DNA of 33,852 bases, taken from contig JAPWTX010000018.1 of assembly GCA_028275825.1 (NCBI GenBank), positions 1 to 33,852 of the forward strand, read 5' to 3'. The notes below the pieces were generated by a model, which saw only the letters and a program-made list of their open reading frames with translations, had not been told where the DNA came from and did not search any database. This document shows positions 14,094 to 22,321 of this stretch, piece by piece. Source of the DNA: Ignisphaera sp. (lineage in GTDB: Archaea > Thermoproteota > Thermoprotei_A > Sulfolobales > Ignisphaeraceae). Position 1 is the stretch's first letter. The number at the start of each line of letters is the position of its first letter. The position numbers and the translations under genes were made by a program.

Positions 14094-14378
14094 GATTATG
14101 GTTTAGCAGCTACTAGTCCAAATGCTCAGCACCTTATTGATGAGGCTCCACATCAGCTCTATCACAACGAGGGCGCTTTCTTTGTTAAGGTTGAGTACCA
14201 GGGAAAAACATACTTTTACTGCCCATTCATGTGAGCATACATAAACGTTTCACTGGTTAGAGGGCTCTTGGCTAGATGGCCAAAGAAATTAGTGAGTATT
14301 GCTGTTACAAAGCTTTATCCCAATGTTGCCAGCGTTGATAGCTTAATTGTGGTGACTAAAGTATCTGTAATACCCTGA
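14094..14378 (+). pseudogene. decayed gene of unknown function with one in-frame stop
   Basis: One frame, free of other stops, encodes NEGAFFVKVEYQGKTYFYCP and, after a TGA at 14232-14234, AYINVSLVRGLLARWPKKLV and SIAVTKLYPNVASVDSLIVV up to the TGA at 14376-14378. The composition is protein-like on both sides of the stop, so I read this as one broken gene tail. No family is recognised. No start codon or promoter can be assigned. Confidence 0.4.
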
Positions 14379-14712
14379 GCTACTCCAACAAAATTGTTGT
14401 GAAAGTCTATGCAAAATGCATTGACTAGAAATTGTAGATCACCTAGTAAAGTAAGAAAGAAAATTCGCTGCATTGCTAAGTTTCATGGTACCTGAAAAGA
14501 TAGAAACAGAGTATAAATATTTTAAGTATTGTATGAGCACTTTAGTAATGTAGATGTGCTGTGATTGGGATGGATAAAGAGTTGTTTAGAGAGTTTTCAA
14601 GATTTCGTATAGTAGTAGAGGTAGGTATAGGGTTAGCAGGAGAAGTGTAGCAGACGTTATTAAACTAGGTCTTCTTGCTAAAGAGCTTACCTCTGGAAAG
14701 GGGATGTAATCC
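14379..14712. other. gene-poor stretch with a promoter-like site and short gene fragments
   Basis: TATAAATATTTTAAG at 14513-14527 resembles a strong archaeal promoter. Downstream, ATG 14570 opens a short frame (MDKELFREFSRF) that stops early, and a neighbouring frame continues with VADVIKLGLLAKEL to TAA at 14706-14709. These could be pieces of one frameshifted small gene, for example an antitoxin, but I cannot show it. Confidence 0.25.
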
Positions 14713-14767
14713 CAAACCTCCCCACACTAGTGGGAACCCTCGCACTTCAGGGCGGGGAGGAGGCCAG
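14713..14767 (+). repeat. solo IS200/IS605-type right-end scar
   Basis: The sequence GGGAACCCTCGCACTTCAGG followed by GCGGGGAGGAGGCCAG is the best-preserved right-end signature in the window. CTTCAGGGCGGGGAGGAGG is the hallmark shared by many archaeal tnpB elements. Only short gene fragments precede it. From here to 15043 I see no further gene. Confidence 0.55.
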
Positions 14768-15043
14768 AATGACATCCTGGAATAGCTCAAAAAACAATAG
14801 AGTACAGAAAGTCTCATACCCGGTCTTGAGAAACATGTTGTTGATCTAAAGGTCGCAAATACGAAGGCACGCAGCTTATCTAGTATATTTAGTTAGAGTA
14901 CTTTATTAAGCAAATAGTTGAGGTGTCTTGGCGGAGAAGAGCTTCTATGGATTTCTGCATCTGATTCTATATTTCGATAACAAGACCTCTTTATTTTTAT
15001 GACTTATCTCTAGAAACCATTGAGTAAAACAACTTAGTTTTAA

Positions 15044-15811
15044 TTATTTTGGGTAGAACCTCATTGTTTTTGAGTCTATGTATAGAGTTACCTCTATAAA
15101 GTCTTCTAAAAGGCTTGTTCTTATCTTTGGCAATAACACGGCTTCTAGTTGGAAGAGCCCGGCCATGTCGGTTACATGGACTGAGATTTTAATTGGTTTC
15201 GATGTTCCCTCTAATATTTCGACACGTTTTATGCTTAAGGCTGAGACTGAGTGCATATCGACTTTGCCTAGCTTATATGGTATTCTAGCCCTTCCCTCAG
15301 CCATGTCTAGTCCATCGGATACCTTTGTAATTCCGCATTCTATTGTTAGGCACTGTGCATTGTATTCAGTAGAGTAAATTGTGTGCATAACCTCTTGACG
15401 CAGCTCCACAGCTCTCTTCACATCATAACCTAGTTTAGATAGCACCCTATCTAAAATATCTTTAGATAGTAGAGCACCTATAAACTCGTGGTTTTGTCTA
15501 TGAATAGAGTTGCCAATGTCATGAAGGTATGCGGAAAGCAGTATCACAAGCTTTACTTCATCCAAATTCTTTGCAGTGCCATCCCTTAGTGTTGTGAACT
15601 CAACACCATGCTTATTCAAAATGCTGGCAATCTCTAATGAAGTTCCAGCCACAATTCTTGCATGTGTTACTCCATGATCATTATATTTAAGCCTGGCAAC
15701 AGCCATTATGTTACTCATTTTCAGTAGAGATGAAACTTCAGCATCTTCTTCAAGTAGTTGAAATGCTTTTTTAAGTAGTGGCGAAGCCTCTACATGCTGA
15801 AGTATTAGCAT
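15044..15811 (-). CDS. HD-domain metal-dependent phosphohydrolase
   Basis: The HD signature is clear: a first His in NDHGVTHARIV, His-Asp in LLSAYLHDIGNSIH, further His in RQNHEFIGA, and a late Asp in ITKVSDGLDMAEGRARIP. HD enzymes of this type hydrolyse phosphate esters of nucleotides or related molecules. The C-terminal ~80 residues form a beta-rich domain of the kind found in conserved archaeal HD proteins of unknown substrate. I chose ATG 15811 because the TATA box (TTTATA on the minus strand, 15845-15850) would place transcription start near 15822; the longer frame begins with TTG at 15829. The gene is divergent from the one at 15899. Confidence 0.85.
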   Translation of the reverse strand: MLILQHVEASPLLKKAFQLLEEDAEVSSLLKMSNIMAVARLKYNDHGVTHARIVAGTSLEIASILNKHGVEFTTLRDGTAKNLDEVKLVILLSAYLHDIGNSIHRQNHEFIGALLSKDILDRVLSKLGYDVKRAVELRQEVMHTIYSTEYNAQCLTIECGITKVSDGLDMAEGRARIPYKLGKVDMHSVSALSIKRVEILEGTSKPIKISVHVTDMAGLFQLEAVLLPKIRTSLLEDFIEVTLYIDSKTMRFYPK

Positions 15812-15898
15812 TGGAGAGACTGTGACCAAGGTTATTCACAAAGCTATAAATATCTCGATTAGAGGAATATATTCTATATATCTTGTTGGGTAGCTGAT

Positions 15899-16192
15899 AT
15901 GAGTAGAAGAGCAGTTGAAGAAATTATAGAGGGTTTAGAAGCAGAACTTGGTATAGTGGGGGCTGTGGTGCTAGTCAAAGGAAGTGTTGCCTGTGGAGAG
16001 AAATGCATGAGAATTTTTGTCGAGGATTTCGAATCCTTTAAGAAGATATTGATAGCTTTAGTTAAGCAAGGTGTTTCAACAGGTGGTCTCCCAATAGTTG
16101 TGCTAGAAAATGAAGGAGTTGACGCTCTCGAGCTTTCTATAGTAGACTACATAGATGGATTGATAGTGACTTACACAACTAGAAAGAGATAA
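15899..16192 (+). CDS. small conserved-looking protein of unknown function
   Basis: A 97-residue protein with alternating helix and strand (AVEEIIEGLEAELGIVGAVV, LVKGSVACGEKCMRIFVEDF, GGLPIVVLENEG) and two Cys at positions 32 and 36. The N-terminal helix plus strand vaguely recalls Roadblock-type dimer folds, but nothing diagnostic is present. A TATA-like TCTATATATC lies about 20-30 bp upstream. It is divergent from the HD gene, sharing a 70-bp promoter region. Confidence 0.6.
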   Translation: MSRRAVEEIIEGLEAELGIVGAVVLVKGSVACGEKCMRIFVEDFESFKKILIALVKQGVSTGGLPIVVLENEGVDALELSIVDYIDGLIVTYTTRKR

Positions 16193-16282
16193 CTTTATAC
16201 AGCTGAAAGCCTGCATTTTAAGGTGGGATGGAGAGGGAAAGTATTTTGGGTAGAGAGCTTAATGGTGGGGAAGAGGTCAGGG
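16192..16282 (+). repeat. solo IS200/IS605-type right-end scar, partly duplicated
   Basis: ATACAGCTGAAAGCCTGC, then AAGGTGGGATGGAGAGG, and a second block GGTGGGGAAGAGGTCAGGG at 16264-16282 follow the signature ACAACTGAAAGCC...GGGGAGGAGGTCAG seen at 7120-7163. The GGGG block seems present twice. It fills the gap between two convergent genes. Confidence 0.45.
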
Positions 16283-16801
16283 ACTCGAAAACGATTTTCC
16301 AAGCTCAGTCAAAAATTCTCCAAGCATCTTCAGCTTTGCAACATCTTCATGGCCCTTGATGCTGTGAACACATGCAGAGCTCGGTAAAGGTGTAACGAAG
16401 TTTTTTGTATTGCAGACTATCAGGAGATAGGTATTGCTGGTCGAAGTTCTTTTGATTACTATTGTAAAGTTTTCAAAAGTCTTGTAACCAACTATTCTTT
16501 GAGGTTCTGAGGGTACAGGGTTAAATCCAAGTCTCTTCATAACAGCTTTGATATCGTTACTGCACTTCACCAAGTACCCTAATTCAGCCACAGCAAACCC
16601 TTTAACCATTGTGATGCACTCTAGCTTCTCTAGCCCCCGAATACTCACAGCAACTGTATTGCGAAAGCCGTTAACATGTATATTCTCAGCTTTTAAACCG
16701 CAGTTTAGCAATGTTTTCACAGTCCGCACAAGGCCAAAAGATTCATCTATAGCTATAGTGATAAAAAGAGTGAGCATAGCGCTCAGCACGTGGCTATACA
16801 C
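16277..16801 (-). CDS. unknown protein downstream of valS
   Basis: A 174-residue protein beginning 15 bp after the stop of the valyl-tRNA synthetase gene, preceded by AAGG six bases before its GTG start, so it is very probably co-transcribed. It has a hydrophobic first segment (VLSAMLTLFITIAI), mixed alpha/beta content and five Cys. I do not recognise a family. A role tied to translation is only suggested by the neighbour. Confidence 0.6.
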   Translation of the reverse strand: MYSHVLSAMLTLFITIAIDESFGLVRTVKTLLNCGLKAENIHVNGFRNTVAVSIRGLEKLECITMVKGFAVAELGYLVKCSNDIKAVMKRLGFNPVPSEPQRIVGYKTFENFTIVIKRTSTSNTYLLIVCNTKNFVTPLPSSACVHSIKGHEDVAKLKMLGEFLTELGKSFSSP

Positions 16802-16816
16802 AATCGCCTTCTTTCC

Positions 16817-19300
16817 CTATGAAGCGAGGTCTTCAACGGATAGATAACAGCCCTTAGCCACCTCTACAAAAGCTCCTTGTGGGGGTTCGAAGGAGATTTT
16901 CGAAACCTTGTGGAGGTTCGTAATGTCCTTTGCAAATATTTTCAGCTCTTGTGGCAGGTATAGCGTTGCCTTCAATGGCTGTGAGAATCTGATGTTATGC
17001 TCCTTCTTAAACTTCCATAAACCGCTATTAATGCTGATTAGTGTTTCAAGGTGTTTCTCTAGAACACTTGCCTCTTCTGGCAGAGGTATTTTATCTGGTA
17101 AAGATTCTCTATGTATAGAGGTATTTTTATAAAGCTTTCTCCATATATAATCAGTCACAAAAGGCATTACTGGTGCAAGCAAGAGTAGAACTGTTTTAAC
17201 CACCTTGTGAAGTGTGTAAAGAGCGCTTCTCTGTTCCCACTCGCTGTAGCTGCCAGAGGTGTTATATAGCCTTGGCTTCACCATCTCTATATAATGATCT
17301 GCAAACACATCCCATATGAAGTGGTAAAGTGTTTGAGCTGGTTCATAGAAGTCCATGCCTTCATAACCTCTCCTAACAACCTCTATAACATTGTTTAGTC
17401 TAGAGAGAATAGCAATGTCGAGTGGGTAGAGTTTTTCAATATCCTCAACTAGTGGAAATGAAGAAACAAACCTAGCTATATTCAGAAGCTTTGTAACGAA
17501 TAGAGCTCCAGTTCTAATCAATTGCTCTGAAAACCTATAATCGCTACCCAGCTTTGCTGAAACAGCTGACCAGAACCTAAATGCATCAGCTCCATACTTC
17601 TCTATATATGGATCGGGCAAGACTATGTTACCTTTGCTCTTATGCATAGCTTCCCCCTTCTCATCCAAGCCCATGCCACTAACCCTTACAAAGTCAAAGG
17701 CGATCTTATTATAGAGTTGGTAAACCCTTAGAAGCGAGTAATAAAGCCAAGTCCTTATGATGTCATACCCCTGAGGTCTCAACGCCTTGGCTTCGCCCCC
17801 TAAATACAATTTAAAGACCTGAGGATACTTTGTTATGCCAGCAGCATATAGCACTGATATAGATGAATCGAACCAAGTGTCAAAAACCTTCGTCTCCCCA
17901 ACAATATTCTCCTTTGGAGCTCCACACACAGGGCATTTATCCCATGGCGGTGCATCTCTCCAGGGTCTGTAATATTTTCCTGGCTGAGGAACTAGAATAG
18001 AGTTGCACCTAGAACATCTCCAAACAGGAACTTCAGTAGCATAGTACCTGCTCTTTGATATCGGCCAATCCATTGAGATAGACTCTATCCAATTCAGTAA
18101 CCTAGCCCTATGCTCCTCTGGCAAAAACCTTAGCTCTCCAGCGACCCTCTTCATATCCTCCTTAAACTCCAGCTGCTTTAGGAAAAACTCCTTCACATGA
18201 ATGAACTCAATAGATGTGCCACAACGCCAACACACAGGTATATTCCTCCGTATCTTTTCAATTCTAGTCAAATAACCCTGGGAGGTGAGAAGCTCAACAA
18301 TTCTTCTCCTAGCTTCTTTCACTGTAAGACCCTTTAGAACATCATCAATCATTTTACCATCTTCATCTATAACTATTTGCGGCTTTAATCCAAGCTCTCT
18401 AATTACCTTCACATCCATTTGATCACCATAGCTACATATCATCATAATTCCTGTGCCAAAGGATGGGTCCACAGATTGGTGCTCAATTATCTCGACTTCG
18501 CGGTTGTACACAGGTACGATAGCTTTCTGACCTTTGAGGTGCTTGTACCTCTCATCACCTGGATTGTAAGCAAGCACAAGGCAAGAGGCTAGCAGTTCTG
18601 GTCTTGTTGTTGCTATGGTAACCTCCCCCTTCGCATCTTTCAATAGGAATTTTATGTAGTAAAGCTCTGCATCCTCCTCCCTATACTCCACCTCAGCCTC
18701 GGCCAATGAAGTCCTACACCTAGGGCACCATATAACAGGTCTCTCAGCCTCATATATCATCCCTCTCCTCCACAGATCAATGAATGTTGACTGAGTGATT
18801 CTTCTATACTCTTCACTATCTGTACCACTCTCCCAGTACTCAAATGAGCATCCCAGAGCTCTCCATAGAGCTATGAACTCCTTTTCTACAGAATCTAAAT
18901 GCCTTTTGCAGAGCTCAAGAAACTTTTCCCTACCTTCAGAAGTCTTAGCAATATGGTGTGGGTTTATGCCATAAGTTCTCTCTACAAAAACTTCAACTGG
19001 TAGCCCATTTCTATCCCCATAGAAAGGCACGAGAACATTGTAACCAAGCATTCTATATGCCCTTGCAATCATGTCTATCTGGATGTAGTGCGCTACCTGC
19101 CCCACATGAGGCTTTCCAGATATGTATGGCGGTGGAGTATCTATAATCAATGTGGGTTTAGATGGGTTAAAAACAAATCTATTTAGACCCTCTCTTTCCC
19201 ATACCTCTACAAGCTCTTTCTCAATTTCCCTACGCCATCTAGTCTCCTCCAGCTTAGGCTTAAACAGCAGTTGTTCAGACTCTATAGTGTAGCACCTCAT
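16817..19300 (-). CDS. valS: valine--tRNA ligase
   Basis: Charges tRNA-Val with valine in the cytoplasm. Class I signatures are present: DTPPPYISGKPHVGQ near residue 60-70 (the HIGH-type motif) and MHKSKGN (the KMSKS-type loop). WCPRC and WRCGTS are Zn-binding-like pairs, and the CP1 editing domain has IATTRPELLASC, the conserved editing-site TTRPE. The C-terminal anticodon-binding helices complete the ~827 residues. The ATG at 19300 is preceded by AGAGGT at a good distance; a TTG just before it is the alternative start. Confidence 0.96.
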   Translation of the reverse strand: MRCYTIESEQLLFKPKLEETRWRREIEKELVEVWEREGLNRFVFNPSKPTLIIDTPPPYISGKPHVGQVAHYIQIDMIARAYRMLGYNVLVPFYGDRNGLPVEVFVERTYGINPHHIAKTSEGREKFLELCKRHLDSVEKEFIALWRALGCSFEYWESGTDSEEYRRITQSTFIDLWRRGMIYEAERPVIWCPRCRTSLAEAEVEYREEDAELYYIKFLLKDAKGEVTIATTRPELLASCLVLAYNPGDERYKHLKGQKAIVPVYNREVEIIEHQSVDPSFGTGIMMICSYGDQMDVKVIRELGLKPQIVIDEDGKMIDDVLKGLTVKEARRRIVELLTSQGYLTRIEKIRRNIPVCWRCGTSIEFIHVKEFFLKQLEFKEDMKRVAGELRFLPEEHRARLLNWIESISMDWPISKSRYYATEVPVWRCSRCNSILVPQPGKYYRPWRDAPPWDKCPVCGAPKENIVGETKVFDTWFDSSISVLYAAGITKYPQVFKLYLGGEAKALRPQGYDIIRTWLYYSLLRVYQLYNKIAFDFVRVSGMGLDEKGEAMHKSKGNIVLPDPYIEKYGADAFRFWSAVSAKLGSDYRFSEQLIRTGALFVTKLLNIARFVSSFPLVEDIEKLYPLDIAILSRLNNVIEVVRRGYEGMDFYEPAQTLYHFIWDVFADHYIEMVKPRLYNTSGSYSEWEQRSALYTLHKVVKTVLLLLAPVMPFVTDYIWRKLYKNTSIHRESLPDKIPLPEEASVLEKHLETLISINSGLWKFKKEHNIRFSQPLKATLYLPQELKIFAKDITNLHKVSKISFEPPQGAFVEVAKGCYLSVEDLAS

Positions 19301-19340
19301 CAAAAACCTCTAAGCTGTATTTGAGTTTCGTAGCATCAGA

Positions 19341-19350
19341 TTTTATAAGT
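19341..19350. promoter_or_regulatory. single near-symmetric TATA box between valS and the glycosyltransferase gene
   Basis: TTTTATAAGT is almost its own reverse complement and is the only TATA-like sequence in the 78-bp gap. It lies 29-38 bp before the TTG start of the glycosyltransferase gene and about 40-50 bp before the valS ATG on the other strand. Both divergent genes may use it. Confidence 0.45.
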
Positions 19351-19378
19351 CTTAATAGAGGAGGTTACAGAAACTTAA

Positions 19379-20683
19379 TTGACACTAAAATTTATATTCA
19401 AGTTGCGCAACACTAACTATATTACTGAGGCTGGCTTCATGCTGGCGCTTATCTGGTACCTCCCATCATCAATAATAATCCTCTCACTTCTCTATGGCAT
19501 ACCCTCGCTTTTCAGCATATTGCAGAACCTTAAGGAGCGTACATGGATTCGCATAGATGTTGGAGATGATCCACCAATACCTCCAAATTCTATAGATATA
19601 GCAGTTGTGGTTCCCCTATATAAGGAGGATATGCACTCAATTGATGAGACTCTTAAGAGTATTGCTAAGCAGAGGCATACCTATGGAAAGATAGATGTTT
19701 ACATAGTGGTAGAGCAGGGTGATAGAGAAACGATTCTCAATGTCCTACACTCCATGCACATCCTTTGCAAGAGAGGCATTTCTACATATCTATTTATAAA
19801 CGGGGGTGGGAGGAAATCCAAGGCATCATCCATTAACGCACTCCTCAAGCATGTGAAAGAGTTCTACAGAGCTGTAGTGGTTTTCGATGGTGGGGACAAG
19901 GTACTGGATGAGTATTATATTGAGAAAGTATCTAGACTAATATCAGAGGGCTATAGCGTAGTGGGGGCAAAAGTCTATAGAGTTGGTCGCAACATTCTTG
20001 GCAAGCTATCGTACATAGACACACTTCTCTGGTACAACGTAGGTTTACCCGGGTTAGCAAAAATTGTTGGCACTCCTCTAGTAAGTGGAGAAGGATTAGC
20101 GCTATCAACGAGCTTCTTAAATAAAATACATGGCTTTCCAGAGGTTTTAGCGGAAGATGCCTACCTAGCAATTCTAGCCTCATATTATGGCGAGAAAGTG
20201 GCTCTACTCGACAGCATCATATTAGAAGGGGCTCCAGTAAACCTGAAGAGCTTAGTAAAGCAGAGAATAAGATGGTACAGAGGCTCTCTCGAGTGCCTCA
20301 AAGATGTTATAACAAAACATAGAAGAAGACTTAGTAAGAAGAAGCTAATTCTACTAATTATAGCATATCTGCAGCCAGTAGCATTAACAGCACCTTTCAT
20401 AGCGACAATAGTTTTGGCAATGTCAATGATAGTCCAAGTACCTCATATAACAATCACCTTAGCGAAAATAGAGCTCATCTCAATAGCCTTTGCCCCAACA
20501 TACCTAGTACTCTCCTACAAACTCTTAGACCCAGCACTAGTACTAGCTCCACTTCACTGGGTATTCCAAGGACTACTAGCATTAATAGCATTAACACCAA
20601 TGAAAATCACATGGCTTAGAACCACAAACAGATCCAACATAAACATAGTTGAAAAACCCCTAGAATGGTCTAGAGCGCCATAG
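19379..20683 (+). CDS. membrane-bound family 2 glycosyltransferase
   Basis: A processive-type GT2 enzyme of 434 residues. One N-terminal membrane segment (about 18-45, WYLPSSIIILSLLYGIPSLF) is followed by the GT-A domain: IDIAVVVPLYKED at the nucleotide site, VVFDGGDKVLDEYY as DxD-type region, SGEGLALST and LAEDAYLAI (acidic ED catalytic motif), and KQRIRWYRGS (the QxxRW-type motif). Three or more membrane spans fill the C-terminal ~110 residues. It probably polymerises or transfers a sugar at the membrane with an NDP-sugar donor. GGAGGT (19359-19364) lies 14 bases before the TTG start, somewhat far; ATG 19439 would remove the first 20 residues. Confidence 0.88.
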   Translation: MTLKFIFKLRNTNYITEAGFMLALIWYLPSSIIILSLLYGIPSLFSILQNLKERTWIRIDVGDDPPIPPNSIDIAVVVPLYKEDMHSIDETLKSIAKQRHTYGKIDVYIVVEQGDRETILNVLHSMHILCKRGISTYLFINGGGRKSKASSINALLKHVKEFYRAVVVFDGGDKVLDEYYIEKVSRLISEGYSVVGAKVYRVGRNILGKLSYIDTLLWYNVGLPGLAKIVGTPLVSGEGLALSTSFLNKIHGFPEVLAEDAYLAILASYYGEKVALLDSIILEGAPVNLKSLVKQRIRWYRGSLECLKDVITKHRRRLSKKKLILLIIAYLQPVALTAPFIATIVLAMSMIVQVPHITITLAKIELISIAFAPTYLVLSYKLLDPALVLAPLHWVFQGLLALIALTPMKITWLRTTNRSNINIVEKPLEWSRAP

Positions 20684-20953
20684 CTCTATAGAAACCCTTG
20701 GCAACTGTTTTAAGCTTCATGCGAGTTCGCACAGTTCTGCATGAACTGATTTTGATAAAAATTTGTAAAACGCGAGACACACACTCTTTAGAGCAGCAAG
20801 TAATGTACCCAAGATGTGGGGTTCCCCTGGGCACTTCTGAAAGCCCCCAAGGCATACGCAGATCCAAGGAGCTGTGTGAGGGAGAAGGAGATGAGGCTAT
20901 GACCCCATCAAGTTACATGAACCTATATGAGAGCTGAACCCCTGGTGGGTTTC
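20684..20953. other. gene-free stretch with possible transposase debris
   Basis: A frame over 20698-20937 contains YPRCGVPLGTSESPQG, which might be a worn zinc-finger piece of a tnpB gene (CPRCG), but no other TnpB motif supports it. The sequence is locally rich in GGGG and CCCC blocks. I see no intact gene. Confidence 0.2.
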
Positions 20954-21014
20954 CCCGAGGCAATCACTTGTAAATAGCTGTAATTAGTTGTGACTACATT
21001 TTCTTGCCCCGGGG
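20953..21014 (-). repeat. degenerate boundary hairpin of the TnpB-associated element (copy D)
   Basis: CCCCGAGGCAA (20953-20963) pairs with TTGCCCCGGGG (21004-21014) with one mismatch that is a G-U pair on the minus strand. The loop again holds three near-repeats of a 10-mer: TTGTAAATAG, CTGTAATTAG and TTGTGACTAC. The stem sequence is unrelated to copies A, B and C while the loop type is shared. The same CCCCGAGGCAA recurs at 21431-21441. Confidence 0.4.
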
Positions 21015-21226
21015 GTTCCCGGGCTCTGTTCGGCTCTTCATAGCATCACTACCCGGGCTATCAGGGCTTCACATAACCCTAGAGCCCCTCATCAGCTTCA
21101 GCCCCTCGCCCACACCTTGGGGGCAACCAGGGGTTGCCAAACCCTCATCGATATGTGTTCACAGGGGCTCTGAAGGTGTTAGGTGTTTGGCGCGGTTATA
21201 TTTTTAGGGGTTGGTGAAAGTGTTGT

Positions 21227-21322
21227 GTTGCTAGACCAATTCATCTAAAGCTATTCACAGATATTTACAGTTGATACGGATCCAGCTACGGCTCACAGCC
21301 CTACGGATCTCGGAAACCTGGG
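21227..21322 (-). repeat. degenerate TnpB-associated structured element (copy C)
   Basis: GTTGCTAGACC (21227-21237) pairs imperfectly with GGATCCAGCTAC (21278-21289). The loop holds the 10-mer triplet on the opposite strand compared with copies A and D (minus strand: CTGTAAATAT, CTGTGAATAG, CTTTAGATGA). Next to it AGCCCTACGGATCTCGGAAA matches the core of copies A and B (AGCCCTGCGG, CTCGGAAACT). It lies ~100 bp upstream of a tnpB fragment. A TATA-like TTTATAATC is at 21382-21390. Confidence 0.45.
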
Positions 21323-21417
21323 CTGTTTCGGTCTTCATAATCATTTGCAACACTTATTTTCATTGATGTTTAAGAGTTAGGTTTATAATCTCTGGTTCTG
21401 CTTAATTATTACAGCTG

Positions 21418-21660
21418 TTGATGAGGGGCGATGCCCCGAGGCAACTCAAATGCCCTAGATGTGGGTTTAGATCTGGCAGAGATGTAATAGCCGTGTTAAA
21501 CCTCGAGAAGAAGTATTTAACTCTCAAGGGGTGCGTGCCGTTCACCCCAATGCCCCGTGACCCTGCTCTGGAGGTAGCAGTGCTACCAATGAAGGGGTGG
21601 GCGAGGAGAAAGTCCCTAGATGCAACGAATAAACATGAACTAATGAGAATGAGCATCTAG
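21418..21660 (+). pseudogene. tnpB: C-terminal fragment of a zinc-finger-type tnpB
   Basis: Eighty codons encode only the end of a TnpB: LKCPRCGFRSGRDVIAVLNL, holding the second CxxC of the zinc finger and the last RuvC motif (GRDVIAVLN with its Asp), then the tail KGWARRKSLDATNKHELMRM. The rest of the gene is missing, so this is a remnant. Its C-terminus is of the zinc-finger type, unlike the intact TnpB at 12555, even though related termini flank both. A hairpin GGGGC-GAT-GCCCC (21423-21435) lies at its 5' edge. Confidence 0.8.
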
Positions 21661-21740
21661 GGACAAACGGTCACTACAAGATTATAGGTATCTGAATTTT
21701 ATAGACTTTATAGGATTTTCCAAGAACTTGAGTACTAATA

Positions 21741-21775
21741 GATATGAACACTGCAGATGATTACAAGAACTGAAG
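21741..21775 (+). repeat. right-end repeat of the decayed tnpB element
   Basis: ATATGAACACTGCAGATGAT (21742-21761), then TACAAGAAC, matches the right end of the intact element at 13648-13676 and lies about 80 bp after the tnpB remnant. From here to the ferredoxin promoter region no gene is seen. Confidence 0.45.
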
Positions 21776-21975
21776 TAGCTCAATTGGGATAGAGGTAATG
21801 GGTTGAGTGAGCTGAAGATGAAATGCGATTCTAAACCAATGAATTGTTTAGAAATTCCAGCGCTTTAGGTTGAGGGGATGTTAAATTCGTGCAGTTATGT
21901 GAGCTGGATGCAGAGAGTTTAAAATGTTAAACCTTTTAAGCTGAGTCCTTGAAGTTTGTTTCTTGGGTGTGGTAA

Positions 21976-22206
21976 ATGGCAAAGGTGGTAGTAGATAAAG
22001 AGACATGCATAGCGTGTGGAGTCTGCTGGGCTCTTGCGCCAGACATATTTGAGTTGGATCCAGCAACAGGAAAGACTAGGATTAGAGATCCTTACAGGAA
22101 AAACGATAGTGAGAAAGAGTCAACAGGAGAAGTACCTGATAACCTAGCTGAGGTAGCGAAAAACGCTGCAGCCTCCTGTCCCACAGGCTCGATAAAAGTT
22201 GAGTAA
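21976..22206 (+). CDS. ferredoxin, single [4Fe-4S] cluster type
   Basis: A 76-residue electron carrier. Cys11, Cys14 and Cys17 in ETCIACGVCWALAP plus Cys68 in AASCPTGSI would bind one [4Fe-4S] cluster. The middle of the chain (LDPATGKTRIRDPYRKNDSE) is a charged insertion replacing the second cluster motif, as in several archaeal monocluster ferredoxins. It is a likely electron donor for the neighbouring radical-SAM enzymes or for the anaerobic ribonucleotide reductase system, but that is inferred only from proximity. A TATA-like CTTTTAAG lies about 40 bp upstream. Confidence 0.93.
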   Translation: MAKVVVDKETCIACGVCWALAPDIFELDPATGKTRIRDPYRKNDSEKESTGEVPDNLAEVAKNAAASCPTGSIKVE

Positions 22207-22321
22207 GCAGTAGGTAAGGCTCAAAACAAACCATTAGCTACTTTTTTGCTTGCTTTAATAAATCCATTGGTTAATGTGTTGATGACTACAATTTTCTGTG
22301 TAGAGTCATTGAGTGTGGAAG

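Noticed and set aside
21004-21207. 67-codon frame in the second tnpB region
   Set aside because: Proline- and serine-rich translation of GC-rich repeat sequence; no similarity to TnpB in this frame.
21770-21800. tRNA-like start (AGTAGCTCAATTGGGATAGAGG)
   Set aside because: It resembles a D arm, but no acceptor, anticodon or T stem can be formed around it.
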